From positions 124,001-188,000 of the forward strand of contig JAOABC010000003.1 in assembly GCA_026418535.1 (NCBI GenBank): DNA of 64,000 nt, written 5' to 3'. The notes beneath the pieces are model-generated. The model was not told the DNA's origin. It made no database searches and saw nothing but the letters and a program-made list of their open reading frames with translations. A program made the position numbers and the translations under genes. Shown here piece after piece: positions 18,261 to 28,200 of the stretch. How positions within the stretch are numbered: the stretch's first letter is position 1; every line of letters starts with the position of its first letter. Origin of the DNA: Hydrogenothermaceae bacterium (lineage in GTDB: Bacteria; Aquificota; Aquificia; Aquificales; Hydrogenothermaceae).

Positions 18261-19871
18261 CTACTTCCCTTTAGTTTCCAATCTTTTTCTGTAAGAAGCT
18301 TCTACGAAGGAGACGAAAAGAGGATGGGGGTTGAATGGTTTACTTTTAAACTCCGGATGAAACTGACAGGCTATAAACCATGGATGAGATGGTATCTCTA
18401 CTATCTCTGGAAGACCTTTAGTTTTATGAACGCCGGATACTATCAGACCCTTTTCCTCTAAGATAGGAACGTACTTCGGATTAAACTCGTATCTATGTCG
18501 ATGTCTCTCTAGTATCACCTCAGACATATAGATCTGATAAGCTTTAGTCCCCGGTTTTAAGTGGCATTGGTATGCTCCAAGCCTCATTGTTCCACCTTTT
18601 TTCTCTACACTTTTCTGTTCTTGCATGATATCTATAACCGGATGGGGAGATAAAGGGTTGAACTCTGTTGAGTTAGCCCCTTCCAGTCCAGCAACACTTC
18701 TCGCAAACTCTATCACAGCTATCTGCATACCAAGACATATCCCAAAGTATGGAACATTATTCTCTCGGGCATATTTGGCAGTCATTATCTTTCCTTCTAT
18801 ACCTCTATCTCCAAAACCTCCTGGAACCAATATTCCATCTAGCCCAGAAAGAACCTCTTTGTAGTTCTCTTGGTTTATCCTCTCAGAGTTTATCCAGTGG
18901 ATGTTTACCTTTACTTTGTTTGGTATCTGAGCGTGGATCAAAGATTCTGAGATGCTCTTATAAGCATCCTTCAGGTCCACATACTTACCTACTATACCTA
19001 TATCCACCCCCCCCTCTAGCTTAGAGATGGTAGATACTATTTTCCTCCATTTGGATAGGTCCGGCTCTCTGTACTCCAAGTTTAGATGCTTAGCTATGAC
19101 CCTGTCTAACCCCTCTTTTTTGAAGTAGAGTGGTATTTCGTAGATTATATCCAAATCTGGTGCGGAGAACACAGAGTCCTCTTCCACATTTGTAAACATA
19201 GCTAACTTTCTCTTTATGTTCTTAGGAAGAGGTTTCTCTGCTCTACCTATCAGTATGTCAGGTTGTATACCGATAGCTCTCAACTCCTTTACTGAGTGTT
19301 GACTGGGTTTTGTCTTAAGCTCTTCTGATACCCTTATGTAGGGGACATAAGTTAGATGTATGTATACTACATTATCCTTGCTTTTTTCTATACCCATCTG
19401 CCTGATAGCTTCTAGGAAAGGTAGACTTTCTATGTCTCCAACAGTTCCACCTATCTCCACCAAAGTTATGTCGTAACTGTTTGCCACTTTTTCTATAGAT
19501 TTCTTAATTTCATCCGTGAAGTGAGGTATAACCTGAACCGTAGCCCCGAGGAAAACCCCCTTTCTCTCCTTCTCTAAGAGGTTATGGTACAGCTTTCCGG
19601 AGGTAGTGTTGTTATACTTTGTCATAACTGCGTTTGTAAACCTTTCGTAGTGTCCTAAGTCTAAGTCTGTCTCTGCCCCGTCCTCTGTTACGAACACCTC
19701 CCCGTGTTGGTAAGGGTTCATCGTACCTGGATCTATGTTCAGATAAGGGTCGAGTTTCATTAAAGTTATCTTATAACCCATCCCCTCCAGTATAGAGCCT
19801 ATCGCAGCAGATGTTACCCCTTTTCCTAAAGATGAAAGCACTCCACCAGTGATGAATATATACTTACTCAC
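18261..19871 (-). CDS. pyrG: CTP synthase
   Basis: 536 residues: N-terminal synthetase domain beginning KYIFITGGVLSSLGKGVTSAAIG, and a C-terminal glutamine amidotransferase domain with the nucleophile motif PYFGICLGMQ and a His-Glu pair in FIACQFHPEFKS. Converts UTP to CTP. GTG start at 19871. A run of eight G on the coding strand (19007-19014) falls in the linker region (LEGGVDIG). The gene sits 13 bases after smpB in the ileS operon. Confidence 0.97.
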   Translation of the reverse strand: MSKYIFITGGVLSSLGKGVTSAAIGSILEGMGYKITLMKLDPYLNIDPGTMNPYQHGEVFVTEDGAETDLDLGHYERFTNAVMTKYNNTTSGKLYHNLLEKERKGVFLGATVQVIPHFTDEIKKSIEKVANSYDITLVEIGGTVGDIESLPFLEAIRQMGIEKSKDNVVYIHLTYVPYIRVSEELKTKPSQHSVKELRAIGIQPDILIGRAEKPLPKNIKRKLAMFTNVEEDSVFSAPDLDIIYEIPLYFKKEGLDRVIAKHLNLEYREPDLSKWRKIVSTISKLEGGVDIGIVGKYVDLKDAYKSISESLIHAQIPNKVKVNIHWINSERINQENYKEVLSGLDGILVPGGFGDRGIEGKIMTAKYARENNVPYFGICLGMQIAVIEFARSVAGLEGANSTEFNPLSPHPVIDIMQEQKSVEKKGGTMRLGAYQCHLKPGTKAYQIYMSEVILERHRHRYEFNPKYVPILEEKGLIVSGVHKTKGLPEIVEIPSHPWFIACQFHPEFKSKPFNPHPLFVSFVEASYRKRLETKGK

Positions 19872-19884
19872 CTCTTTATCCTCT

Positions 19885-20343
19885 CTAAAGTTTTATTTTT
19901 CCTTTATACTCTTTCGAAATTTCTCTCTTTATATCCTTTTCTTTCATACTCTCTCTCTTCTCATACTTGGCTTTACCCTTCACTAGGGCAATCTCAACCT
20001 TTGCTTTACCTTCCTTAAAGTACAGTTGTAATGGGACTACCGTGAGACCTTTCTCCTTCACCTTCCCCATAATCCGGAGTATCTCTCTCTTATGTAGTAA
20101 GAGCTTTCTCTTCCTGTATGGGTCATGTCCCCATTTTGCAGCTGGTTTGTAGGGTGCTATATAACAGTTGTATAGCCAAGCTTCTCCATTCTCTATCAGA
20201 ACAAAGCTATCTTTTAGATTACAGCTTCCTTCCCTTAAAGATTTTACCTCGGAACCGGTTAAGACGATACCAGTTTCATACTTCTCAAGGATAGTGTAGT
20301 CGTGAAAAGCCTTTTTGTTGGTAGCTACTACTTTTATACCCAC
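19885..20343 (-). CDS. smpB: SsrA-binding protein SmpB
   Basis: 152 residues. KAFHDYTILEKYETGIVLTGSEVKSLREG and the basic C-terminal tail (KYEKRESMKEKDIKREISKEYKGKIKL) are characteristic. SmpB brings tmRNA to stalled ribosomes for trans-translation. GTG start at 20343, 3 bases after the hemE stop. tmRNA (ssrA) itself was not found in the window. Confidence 0.96.
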   Translation of the reverse strand: MGIKVVATNKKAFHDYTILEKYETGIVLTGSEVKSLREGSCNLKDSFVLIENGEAWLYNCYIAPYKPAAKWGHDPYRKRKLLLHKREILRIMGKVKEKGLTVVPLQLYFKEGKAKVEIALVKGKAKYEKRESMKEKDIKREISKEYKGKIKL

Positions 20344-20346
20344 GCT

Positions 20347-21384
20347 CTATCTCTTTGAAAGCTCTCTTACTTTGTCAACGAGGAATTTAACTTTATCCAC
20401 TTCCATATCTGGCATCAAACCATGTCCAAGGTTGAATATGTGCCCACTGTCTTTTCCCCATGACTGTATTATCCTTTTAACCTCTCTCTCAATGGTGTTT
20501 CTGTCTCCGTAGAGCACGTAGGGGTCCAAGTTTCCTTGAACAGAGACTTTAGGGTACAACTTCTCTTTTACCTTTCCTATATCAACCATCCAGTCTACAC
20601 TGTAAACATCTGCTCTGGAGTTGAGCAGATCATCTAAGAAGCCACAGACTCCTTTAGTAAAATGTATAATAATAATCTCCTCTCTTTTGAGTCCTTTTAT
20701 CACCTTTTCAATGGGTTTTAGAGCAAACTCTCTGTAGCTTTCTGGAGATAGGTACCCCGCCCAGCTGTCGAAGATCTGGACTGCATCAGCCCCACTGTCT
20801 ATCTGAAAATTCAGATAATTTATCAACATATCTGAAAGCTTATCTAGTAACTTTTTAAAGGCTGCAGGGTTGTTGTACATAAAACTCTTTGTCTTCTTAA
20901 AGTCCTTAGAACCTTTACCCTCTATCATGTAGGTAGCAAGAGTAAATGGGGCTCCACAGAAACCTATAGTTGGTATCTCTCTGGACAACTCCTGATTTAC
21001 ACCTTTAATAATATCTCCCACGTAGCAAACATCTTCCACGTTGAAAGTTCTTAGACTGTCTATATCACCCTCTGACCTGATAGGGTTTTCGAACACAGGA
21101 CCCTCTCCCTCTTTAAAGTCAAAGACCATCCCTATAGACTCTAACGGTGTGAGTATATCAGAGAATATTATGGTTGCATCTATGTCCAGTATCTTCTTAG
21201 GTAGTACTGAGGCTTTAACTGCCAAGTCTACATTCTTGTAGAAGTTCTTAAAGCTACCAGCTATCTCCCTTAACTCCCTATACTCCTTCATATACCTTCC
21301 AGCCTGTCTCATAAGCCAAACGGGAGTTCTCTCTACTAGTAGGTTCTTAGAGGCTCTTAAAAATAAGTCGTTTTTAGGTTTCAT
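20347..21384 (-). CDS. hemE: Uroporphyrinogen decarboxylase
   Basis: 345 residues. The signature PVWLMRQAGRYMKEYRE, the active-site Asp in DATIIFSDILTPLESIG and GFCGAPFTLATYMIEGKGS match HemE, which makes coproporphyrinogen III on the way to haem, fitting the cytochromes nearby. The better start is ATG 21384 (KPKNDLFLRA), preceded by GGAGAGAGAG; the ATG at 21399 lacks a good ribosome-binding site. The 5' end overlaps hup by 11 bases. Confidence 0.95.
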   Translation of the reverse strand: MKPKNDLFLRASKNLLVERTPVWLMRQAGRYMKEYRELREIAGSFKNFYKNVDLAVKASVLPKKILDIDATIIFSDILTPLESIGMVFDFKEGEGPVFENPIRSEGDIDSLRTFNVEDVCYVGDIIKGVNQELSREIPTIGFCGAPFTLATYMIEGKGSKDFKKTKSFMYNNPAAFKKLLDKLSDMLINYLNFQIDSGADAVQIFDSWAGYLSPESYREFALKPIEKVIKGLKREEIIIIHFTKGVCGFLDDLLNSRADVYSVDWMVDIGKVKEKLYPKVSVQGNLDPYVLYGDRNTIEREVKRIIQSWGKDSGHIFNLGHGLMPDMEVDKVKFLVDKVRELSKR

Positions 21385-21655
21385 CTCTCTCTCCGGCATT
21401 TTTTAATGCAGTTTTTATAACTTTTCCAGGTTTAAAAAGAATCGTTTTTGAGTAGCTTATTCTTCTTTTACCCTTAAGAGGTTTTTTTCTCTTTAGAACC
21501 CTGAAAGAACCAAGGTTCCTTATCTCTATCCTCTCGCCGTTTACCAGTGCTTCTATCATAGTATTAAATATACCATCTACAACTTTCTTTATATTTCTTT
21601 CATCTATATAACTGTATTTCTTTTTTAACTCTTTAACTATATCTGGCTTTCTCAT
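21374..21655 (-). CDS. hup: HU/IHF-family nucleoid DNA-binding protein
   Basis: 93 residues with the HU fold: two N-terminal helices, then GERIEIRNLGSFRVLKRKKPLKGKR, where the beta-arm normally follows, and ILFKPGKVIKTALKN. Bends and compacts DNA. ATG overlaps the ileS stop (ATGA) with GGAGGAACT upstream. Whether it is HU or an IHF-like subunit cannot be decided by eye. Confidence 0.9.
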   Translation of the reverse strand: MRKPDIVKELKKKYSYIDERNIKKVVDGIFNTMIEALVNGERIEIRNLGSFRVLKRKKPLKGKRRISYSKTILFKPGKVIKTALKNAGERDET

Positions 21656-24465
21656 TCGAGTTCCTCCAGGCTAACCTTCATACTTTCAAGTTGACTTTTA
21701 CATCTGTCACACACCTTTTGTCCTTCTCTACCAACAGATAGGTCGTATATCCAACATCTTGGACATTTATTTCCTTGAGCTCTGTCTATACCCACCTTAG
21801 AACCTTTAACAGACTCTCCATCTATAACTACACTTCCAAAGACTTCGTCAGAGATTTCTACCTGGCTAACTGTAAAGAAGAACTTTGTCCAGTCTATCCT
21901 GTTTTCTACGATAACTCTGTAAGCTTCTGGAAGATGTAGTACTACTCTAGCTTCGTATGGGTGTCTGATTATATCCTGCTTCCTTGCCTCTTCCAATGCC
22001 TTCAAGACATCATCTCTTATATCCAGGAGTTTTTGGTACACAGACTCTAACTCTATATCTATCAGATCTAAATTCAGCAACTCCATCAGTTCAAGGTGGA
22101 CACTTTCCCTAACATAGGGGTCTATCCTTCTTAGATACTGCCATACCTCCTCCATTGTGAAGGATAGAATAGGTGCAAGGAGTTTGCCCAGGGATTTTGT
22201 TAGATGCCATAGGACTGTCTGGGCAGACCTTCTCTCTAAAGAATCTGGAGCATATACGTACAACCTATCTTTTAAGACATCCAAGTATATAGCAGATAGG
22301 TCCACTATCATGAAATTTTTTATAGTGTGGTATATCCGGTGGAACCTGTACTCTTGGTATGCTCTATGAGTGATTTCAAGTATACTTTGCAGTTTAGACA
22401 TCATCCATCTGTCCATCTCCAACATATATCTGTGATCAACAGCTTTTGAGGGTTCAAAGTCGTACAGGTTTCCAAGGAAAAACCGGAAGGTGTTCCTTAT
22501 TTTTCTGTAATCCTCTGATATCTTCTTTATCAGGTTAAAACCTATCTTTATATCTTCTGTGTAATCCTCTGTAACCACCCAGAGCCTTAGTATATCTGCT
22601 CCATACTCCTTTATAACCTTCTCCGGTGGAACTACGTTCCCAGCTGATTTGGACATCTTCCTACCTTTCTCATCTAAAGTAAAACCATGGGTTAGGACAG
22701 TACTGTAGGGAGCCACTCCACAGGAGGATACACTCTCTAAAAGAGAGGACTGAAACCAACCTCTATGTTGGTCTGAGCCTTCAAGGTACATATCTGCAGG
22801 CCACCTTAACTCCTCCCACTCTCCATGTTTTAAGACAGCTGAGTGGGACACTCCAGAGTCAAACCAAACATCTAGTATGTCTTCCTCTTTTTTAAAGTTC
22901 GTACTTCCACATTTCTTACACCTGTAACCTTCAGGTAGTAACTCTTTAGTTTCTTTTTCAAACCAAACGTCTGCTCCGTAAGGATTATCACTTACAAGCT
23001 TAGCAATATATTCAAAGACCTCTTCTTCATCTACAATCTCTCCACACTCCTCACAGTAAAAGACGGCTATTGGCACCCCCCAACTCCTCTGTCTTGAAAT
23101 ACACCAATCTGGACGGTTTTCAACCATACTTTTTATCCTGTTCTGTCCATAAGATGGAACCCAGTTTACCCTCTCTATCTCTTTAAGAGCCTCTCCTCTT
23201 AGTGTATTTCCTGCCTCCAGTATGGCATCCATTGAGATGAACCACTGAGGGGTTGCTCTGAATATAACGGGGTTCTTACACCTCCAGCAGTGAGGATAGG
23301 AGTGGGATATTATCTCAAAATAGACAAGAGCATCCAACTCCTTTAGCTTGTCTACTATCAATTGGTTTGCATCAAATATCCTGATACCTTTTAGCCAGTC
23401 TGGTGCCTCCTCTGTGAACTTTCCTTCGTCGTCCACTGGTGCAAAAGGTTCAACTCCATACCTCTGACCTATGATGTAGTCTTCCTGTCCGTGTCCTGGA
23501 GCCATATGGACCAAACCTGTTCCGGCAGACAGTTCTACAAACTCAGAGATGTACACTTTAAAGACTCTATCTATAAAGGGATGGTAGTACTCCTTAAACT
23601 CAAGATCCTTCCCTTTTATAATCTTAACTGTATTTCCCGTTATTCCTGTTTTCTCTCTAAACTCTTTCAACAGTTCCTTTGCTATTATCAAGACTCCCTT
23701 CTCAGTTTTATAGTAAGCATAGTCGTACTCTGGATGGACCATTATCCCGAGGTTAGCAGGAAGAGTCCATGGGGTTGTGGTCCAGATCACAAAGTAAACA
23801 TCCTCATCCACAGATTTAAACTTAACATACACAGATGGATCCTTTTTCTCTTGATACTCTACCTCAGCCTCAGCTTCAGCAGTCTTATCGTAGATACACC
23901 AGTAGACAGGCTTTTTACCCCTGTAAGCTATCCCTTTCTTAAAAATCCTACCAAGCTCCAAGATCTCCTGAGCTTGATAGGATGGTCTCATAGTCAGATA
24001 AGGCTTTTCCCAGTTAGCTATAATTCCAAGTCTCTTAAACTCCTCTTTCTGTATCCCCACAAACTTCGAGGCATAATCTCTACATAACTTTCTGAACTCA
24101 GACTTTGAGAGTTGGTCTTTCTTAATTTTTTTTTCTTTAAGCTCCTTTTCTACCTGTTGTTCTATAGGTAAACCATGACAGTCCCATCCAGGAACAAAAG
24201 GAGCATCTTTACCTAGCATAGATTGGTATTTTACGAGTATGTCTTTAAGTACCTTGTTTAGGGAGTGTCCTATATGGATATGTCCGTTTGCGTAAGGAGG
24301 TCCATCGTGTAAGATGTATTTCTCTTTGTCTTTCCTCTCTTCTCTAAGCTTTTGGTATATGTTCAATCTATCCCACAGGGATAGAATCTCCGGTTCTTTC
24401 TCAGAGAGATTTGCTTTCATAGGAAAATCCGTCTGGGGCAGGTTCAAAGTATCCTTATACTCCAA
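21652..24465 (-). CDS. ileS: Isoleucyl-tRNA synthetase
   Basis: 937 residues, bacterial type. Class I motifs PPYANGHIHIGHSLNK (HIGH) and GRKMSKSAGNVV (KMSKS), the editing domain with TTPWTLPANLG, and a C-terminal zinc finger (CPRCWIYD...CDRCKSQL). Charges tRNA-Ile and edits valine. TTG start at 24465 with AAGGAGG upstream. First gene of an eight-gene operon continuing through hup, hemE, smpB, pyrG, acs, hslU and the RAM-domain gene. Confidence 0.97.
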   Translation of the reverse strand: MEYKDTLNLPQTDFPMKANLSEKEPEILSLWDRLNIYQKLREERKDKEKYILHDGPPYANGHIHIGHSLNKVLKDILVKYQSMLGKDAPFVPGWDCHGLPIEQQVEKELKEKKIKKDQLSKSEFRKLCRDYASKFVGIQKEEFKRLGIIANWEKPYLTMRPSYQAQEILELGRIFKKGIAYRGKKPVYWCIYDKTAEAEAEVEYQEKKDPSVYVKFKSVDEDVYFVIWTTTPWTLPANLGIMVHPEYDYAYYKTEKGVLIIAKELLKEFREKTGITGNTVKIIKGKDLEFKEYYHPFIDRVFKVYISEFVELSAGTGLVHMAPGHGQEDYIIGQRYGVEPFAPVDDEGKFTEEAPDWLKGIRIFDANQLIVDKLKELDALVYFEIISHSYPHCWRCKNPVIFRATPQWFISMDAILEAGNTLRGEALKEIERVNWVPSYGQNRIKSMVENRPDWCISRQRSWGVPIAVFYCEECGEIVDEEEVFEYIAKLVSDNPYGADVWFEKETKELLPEGYRCKKCGSTNFKKEEDILDVWFDSGVSHSAVLKHGEWEELRWPADMYLEGSDQHRGWFQSSLLESVSSCGVAPYSTVLTHGFTLDEKGRKMSKSAGNVVPPEKVIKEYGADILRLWVVTEDYTEDIKIGFNLIKKISEDYRKIRNTFRFFLGNLYDFEPSKAVDHRYMLEMDRWMMSKLQSILEITHRAYQEYRFHRIYHTIKNFMIVDLSAIYLDVLKDRLYVYAPDSLERRSAQTVLWHLTKSLGKLLAPILSFTMEEVWQYLRRIDPYVRESVHLELMELLNLDLIDIELESVYQKLLDIRDDVLKALEEARKQDIIRHPYEARVVLHLPEAYRVIVENRIDWTKFFFTVSQVEISDEVFGSVVIDGESVKGSKVGIDRAQGNKCPRCWIYDLSVGREGQKVCDRCKSQLESMKVSLEELE

Positions 24466-24595
24466 CTTAAGATTACCTCCTTGGCTAAAACTTTAAAAAA
24501 TATATTATATCTTAATTGCTCTACGCCGTACTCAGAAAGAGTATCGAGAATGTATAAAAACTCCACAGTAAAGTTCTGATTAGGAGGAGAGTAAA
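24466..24595. promoter_or_regulatory. Divergent intergenic region with candidate ileS -10 box
   Basis: 130 bases between ileS (minus) and the deacetylase (plus). On the minus strand a TATAAT (complement of 24504-24509) is a good -10 for the housekeeping operon, but I see no convincing -35. A short imperfect hairpin GTACTC-AGAAA-GAGTAT lies near 24528-24545. No T-box or RNA gene was recognised. Confidence 0.45.
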
Positions 24596-25264
24596 GTGAG
24601 AACAGTTTATCTTTTTATTTCTCTGTTTTTAATTTCTAAAACTATATTGGCCGAGGTTATAGAGAGACTACCGACAGATAAAAAAGTAGTAGCTATAACC
24701 CTTGACGCCTGTGAAACCAAGACACCTTCTTATTTAGATCGTGAGATCATAAACTTTCTGGTTGAAAACAATATACCTTTCACCTTATTTGTTAGTGGGA
24801 AGTTTATTACCAGAAATAGACAAGATCTTATAAAACTACACAAAACTGGACTTGTAAGCATCCAAAATCACTCAATGAACCACTTTCAACATATGGAGAA
24901 ACTCTCTCTGGAAGAAGTAAAAAGTGAGATTTTGGAAAATGAAAAACTGATAAAGGAGATAACTGGTATAAAACCAATGTATTTTCGGTTTCCAGGAGGA
25001 AACTACGACCAAAAGACACTACAGATTGTAGAGAGCTTAAACTACAGAGTAGTCCACTGGACTTTCCCAAGTGGAGACCCTGATAAGAGCATAACTCCTC
25101 AGAGATTAGCGAGCCACGTTATCTCAAAAACTTCCCCAGGAGCTATACTTATATTCCACGCAAACGGCAGAGGATACTCTACCGGAGAAGCTCTACCAAA
25201 GATAGTCTCAGAACTCAGATCCAAAGGCTACAGGTTTGTATTCTTAGAGGATTTTCTCCGATAA
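24596..25264 (+). CDS. Secreted polysaccharide deacetylase (NodB/CE4 family)
   Basis: 222 residues with a signal peptide (MRTVYLFISLFLISKTILA). NodB motifs: ITLDACE (motif 1, with the Asp), NHSMNH (metal-binding His-x3-His), RFPGGNYD, VHWTFPSGD and ILIFHANG (catalytic His). Likely removes acetyl groups from peptidoglycan or an exported glycan in the periplasm. GTG start at 24596 with AGGAGGAG upstream. Followed by smc after 20 bases. Confidence 0.88.
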   Translation: MRTVYLFISLFLISKTILAEVIERLPTDKKVVAITLDACETKTPSYLDREIINFLVENNIPFTLFVSGKFITRNRQDLIKLHKTGLVSIQNHSMNHFQHMEKLSLEEVKSEILENEKLIKEITGIKPMYFRFPGGNYDQKTLQIVESLNYRVVHWTFPSGDPDKSITPQRLASHVISKTSPGAILIFHANGRGYSTGEALPKIVSELRSKGYRFVFLEDFLR

Positions 25265-25284
25265 TGTTATGTTAAAATTATCTT

Positions 25285-28200
25285 ATGAAGAAGGCATACA
25301 TATCAAATATAGAAGTGTTTGGGTTTAAATCTTATGGAGAGAGAAAGCTCTCTATTCCTTTTAGTGATAGCTTTAATGCTATAGTAGGTCCAAACGGAGC
25401 TGGAAAGAGCAACATAGGAGACAGTATAGCCTTCTGTCTTGGTTTAGCATCAACCAAAGCCCTCAGGGCATCAAAGTTAACAGACCTTATATTTTCTTCA
25501 AAAATTGGGACAGCTCCTTTTGCAGAGGTTGAGATAACATTCAAAAACGACGGTACTTTCCCAGTAAACAGTCAAGAAGTTAGGATATACAGAAAGATAG
25601 ACCTAAATGGAAAGTCCACATTCAAGATAAACTCAAAACCTGTGAAGCAGAAGGATGTCCAGGATCTCCTGGTAGAGGCAAACATATATCCGGAAGGCTA
25701 TAACATCATAACTCAAGGAGATATTTACAGGTTCGTAAAGATGACTCCTTCAGAAAGGAGAGACCTTATAAGTGAGATAGCGGGTATATCTGAGTATGAA
25801 GAAAAAAAGCAAAAAGCGATTTTAGAACTATCAACCACACAAGAGAAGATATCCCAAGTCAGGCTTCTACTGAAGGAGATACGGTTTACCCTCAAAAAGT
25901 TAGAGGAAGAGAAAGAGAGTGCTCTCTTAGCTCAGAAGTTAGAAGAAAAAATAGAGGAGTTAAAAGGAAGTATAAATGGTGTAAAGCTAAACAACCTACT
26001 TAAGGAGTTAGATAGAACCTCCCAAGATTTGCAAAAAATAGAAGAGAATATACAGAGTCTCTACAGAAGAAAAGAAGAGATAGCTAATCTACAGAAAGAC
26101 TACTACATGCAAATAAAGGATTCAGAAGACAGACTCCAAGAGATAAATCAGATGTTCTTACCATTCAAACAGAAAGAAGGCTCAATAACAGCTCAGATAA
26201 ACCAAAAGAACCAGGAGATAGACAGCTTAGAGGGAGAGATAAAGAGACTTCAGGAACAGTTGAAACTTTTAGATGTAGAAAAACGGGAGAAGTTAAAAGA
26301 GTTAGCACATACCAGAGAAGCTATCCAGAATCTACAAAAAGATCTACCTAAGTTAAACCTCCTCATACAAGAAAAAGAGAGACAGATAGAGGAGAAGAAT
26401 AGACTTATCAGAGAGCTAGAAGAAACTCAAGGAAAGTCAAAAGATGACCTGATAAACTTAGAGAACATCCAGAGAAAACTTAAAGAGACTCTATCCCATA
26501 AAGAGAAGGAAAGAGCAGATCTCTCAATCCAGTCTAACTCTATAAATGAGAAGATAGAGAATCTCAAAGAAGAGATCAGAAGGTTAGAGTTGGAAATTCT
26601 GGATCAAGAAAAACAGCTTCAAACTATCAGATCAAACTCAGAGAACTTTCAACTTAGAATAACCTCTCTCAACAGTGAACTTTTAAGATACAGAATAAGG
26701 AAAGAGAGTCAGGAAAAAAAGTTAAAAGAAGCCCAACAGAGAATTCAGGAAAACTTTAAAAATTTAGCCTCTGTTTTAGCTCAGTTATCCCAGTTTAAAG
26801 ATGATAAGATAGCAGTTATGTTGAAAGGTATAGAAGGGGTATACGGACAGGTTTCAGATCTTATATCTCTAAAAGACGAGAAACTTCAGACTGCAGTAGA
26901 GGTGGCCGCAGGAGGAAGACTTAGGAATATAGTGGTAGAAAATGAAGAAGTCGCCAGGAGATGTATAGAGATAATAAAGAAAGAAAAACTAGGTAGGGCT
27001 GTTTTCATACCTCTAAACACTGTAAAGTTCACAGAACAACAAAAACTACCATCAAGAAGAGGTATACTTGGCTATGCTATAGACTTCGTTTTATACGACA
27101 AAAAGGTGGAAAAGGCAATAAAGTATGTCTTTGGAGATACTGTGGTAGTAGAGAGCTTCAACGACGCTAAGGTGATAGGAATTGGGATCTATAGGATGGT
27201 GACGTTAGATGGGGAGCTATTTGAAAAGTCAGGAACAATATCCGGAGGTTCTGATAGACAGACCGTGGCTATAGGAAGAGGCTACCTTGAAAATAAGAGG
27301 GCTGTTCTTGAGAGAGAAGAAGAGAGATTGAAGAAAGAGGAGGAGAGTTTAGAGCTAGAGATAAAGAGCCTAAACCAGAGCATAAAAGATATAGAGGCTG
27401 AGGTAAACAGCATCTTGACAGATTCAAAAACGTATGAGTACAGGATAAATGAGATAAAAACACAAATATCTCAAAAAGCATCAAGAAACCAGTTTCTGCA
27501 ACAGCAAGTCTTAGAACTAAACAGGAAGAAGTTTGGAATAGAAAACAGACTCAGCCAGATCCAGAGAGATGTAGAGTCTCTACAGAAAGAGTATGAAGAA
27601 GTGTCAAATAGAAAGAGTGACCTTCTGTCTAAGATAGAGAACAGTGGGTTTTTAGCCCTAAGGCAGGAATGGGAGAAGGAAACTTCAGAATATTACTTCT
27701 TAAAACAGAGATTGAAGAATTTAGAGAGTAACATCTATAGGTTAGAAGGTAAAATATCTGATGGTCTACAACCACGGTTGAACGAGATAGATAAGTTGAT
27801 AGACCAAACAAAATGGAAAATAGAGGAGATCACAGAAAAACAACAACAGATAAAACAGCAGATAAAGGAGCTCTCGGAAGAGCTTTCAAACTTGTGGAAG
27901 GATGTGAAAGATAAAGAAGGTTCGAGGGATAACCTTCTTGACCTTATACAAACCAAGAAAGAAGAGATAAGAAAGCTTAGATACGAAGAAGACCAGATCA
28001 ACCGTCAGATCACACTTTCTCTAGAGGACAAAGGTAAACTTACTCAGAGAGTTCTAGACTTACAGGAAGAAACAAGTATCCTGAGGCTTGAGTACAATGG
28101 AGAGCCTATAGAGGGAGATTTAAAGAGGCTTGAATTTCAACTTAGAGAGATTGAAAGAGCGAGGAGAGAGCTTGGAGGAGTAAACCAGAGAGCAGTAGAG

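Noticed and set aside
23491-24087. 198-codon plus-strand open frame opposite ileS
   Set aside because: Long but antisense to the conserved ileS N-terminal half, rich in Leu/Ser/Cys as expected for reverse-strand reading, and without a ribosome-binding site.
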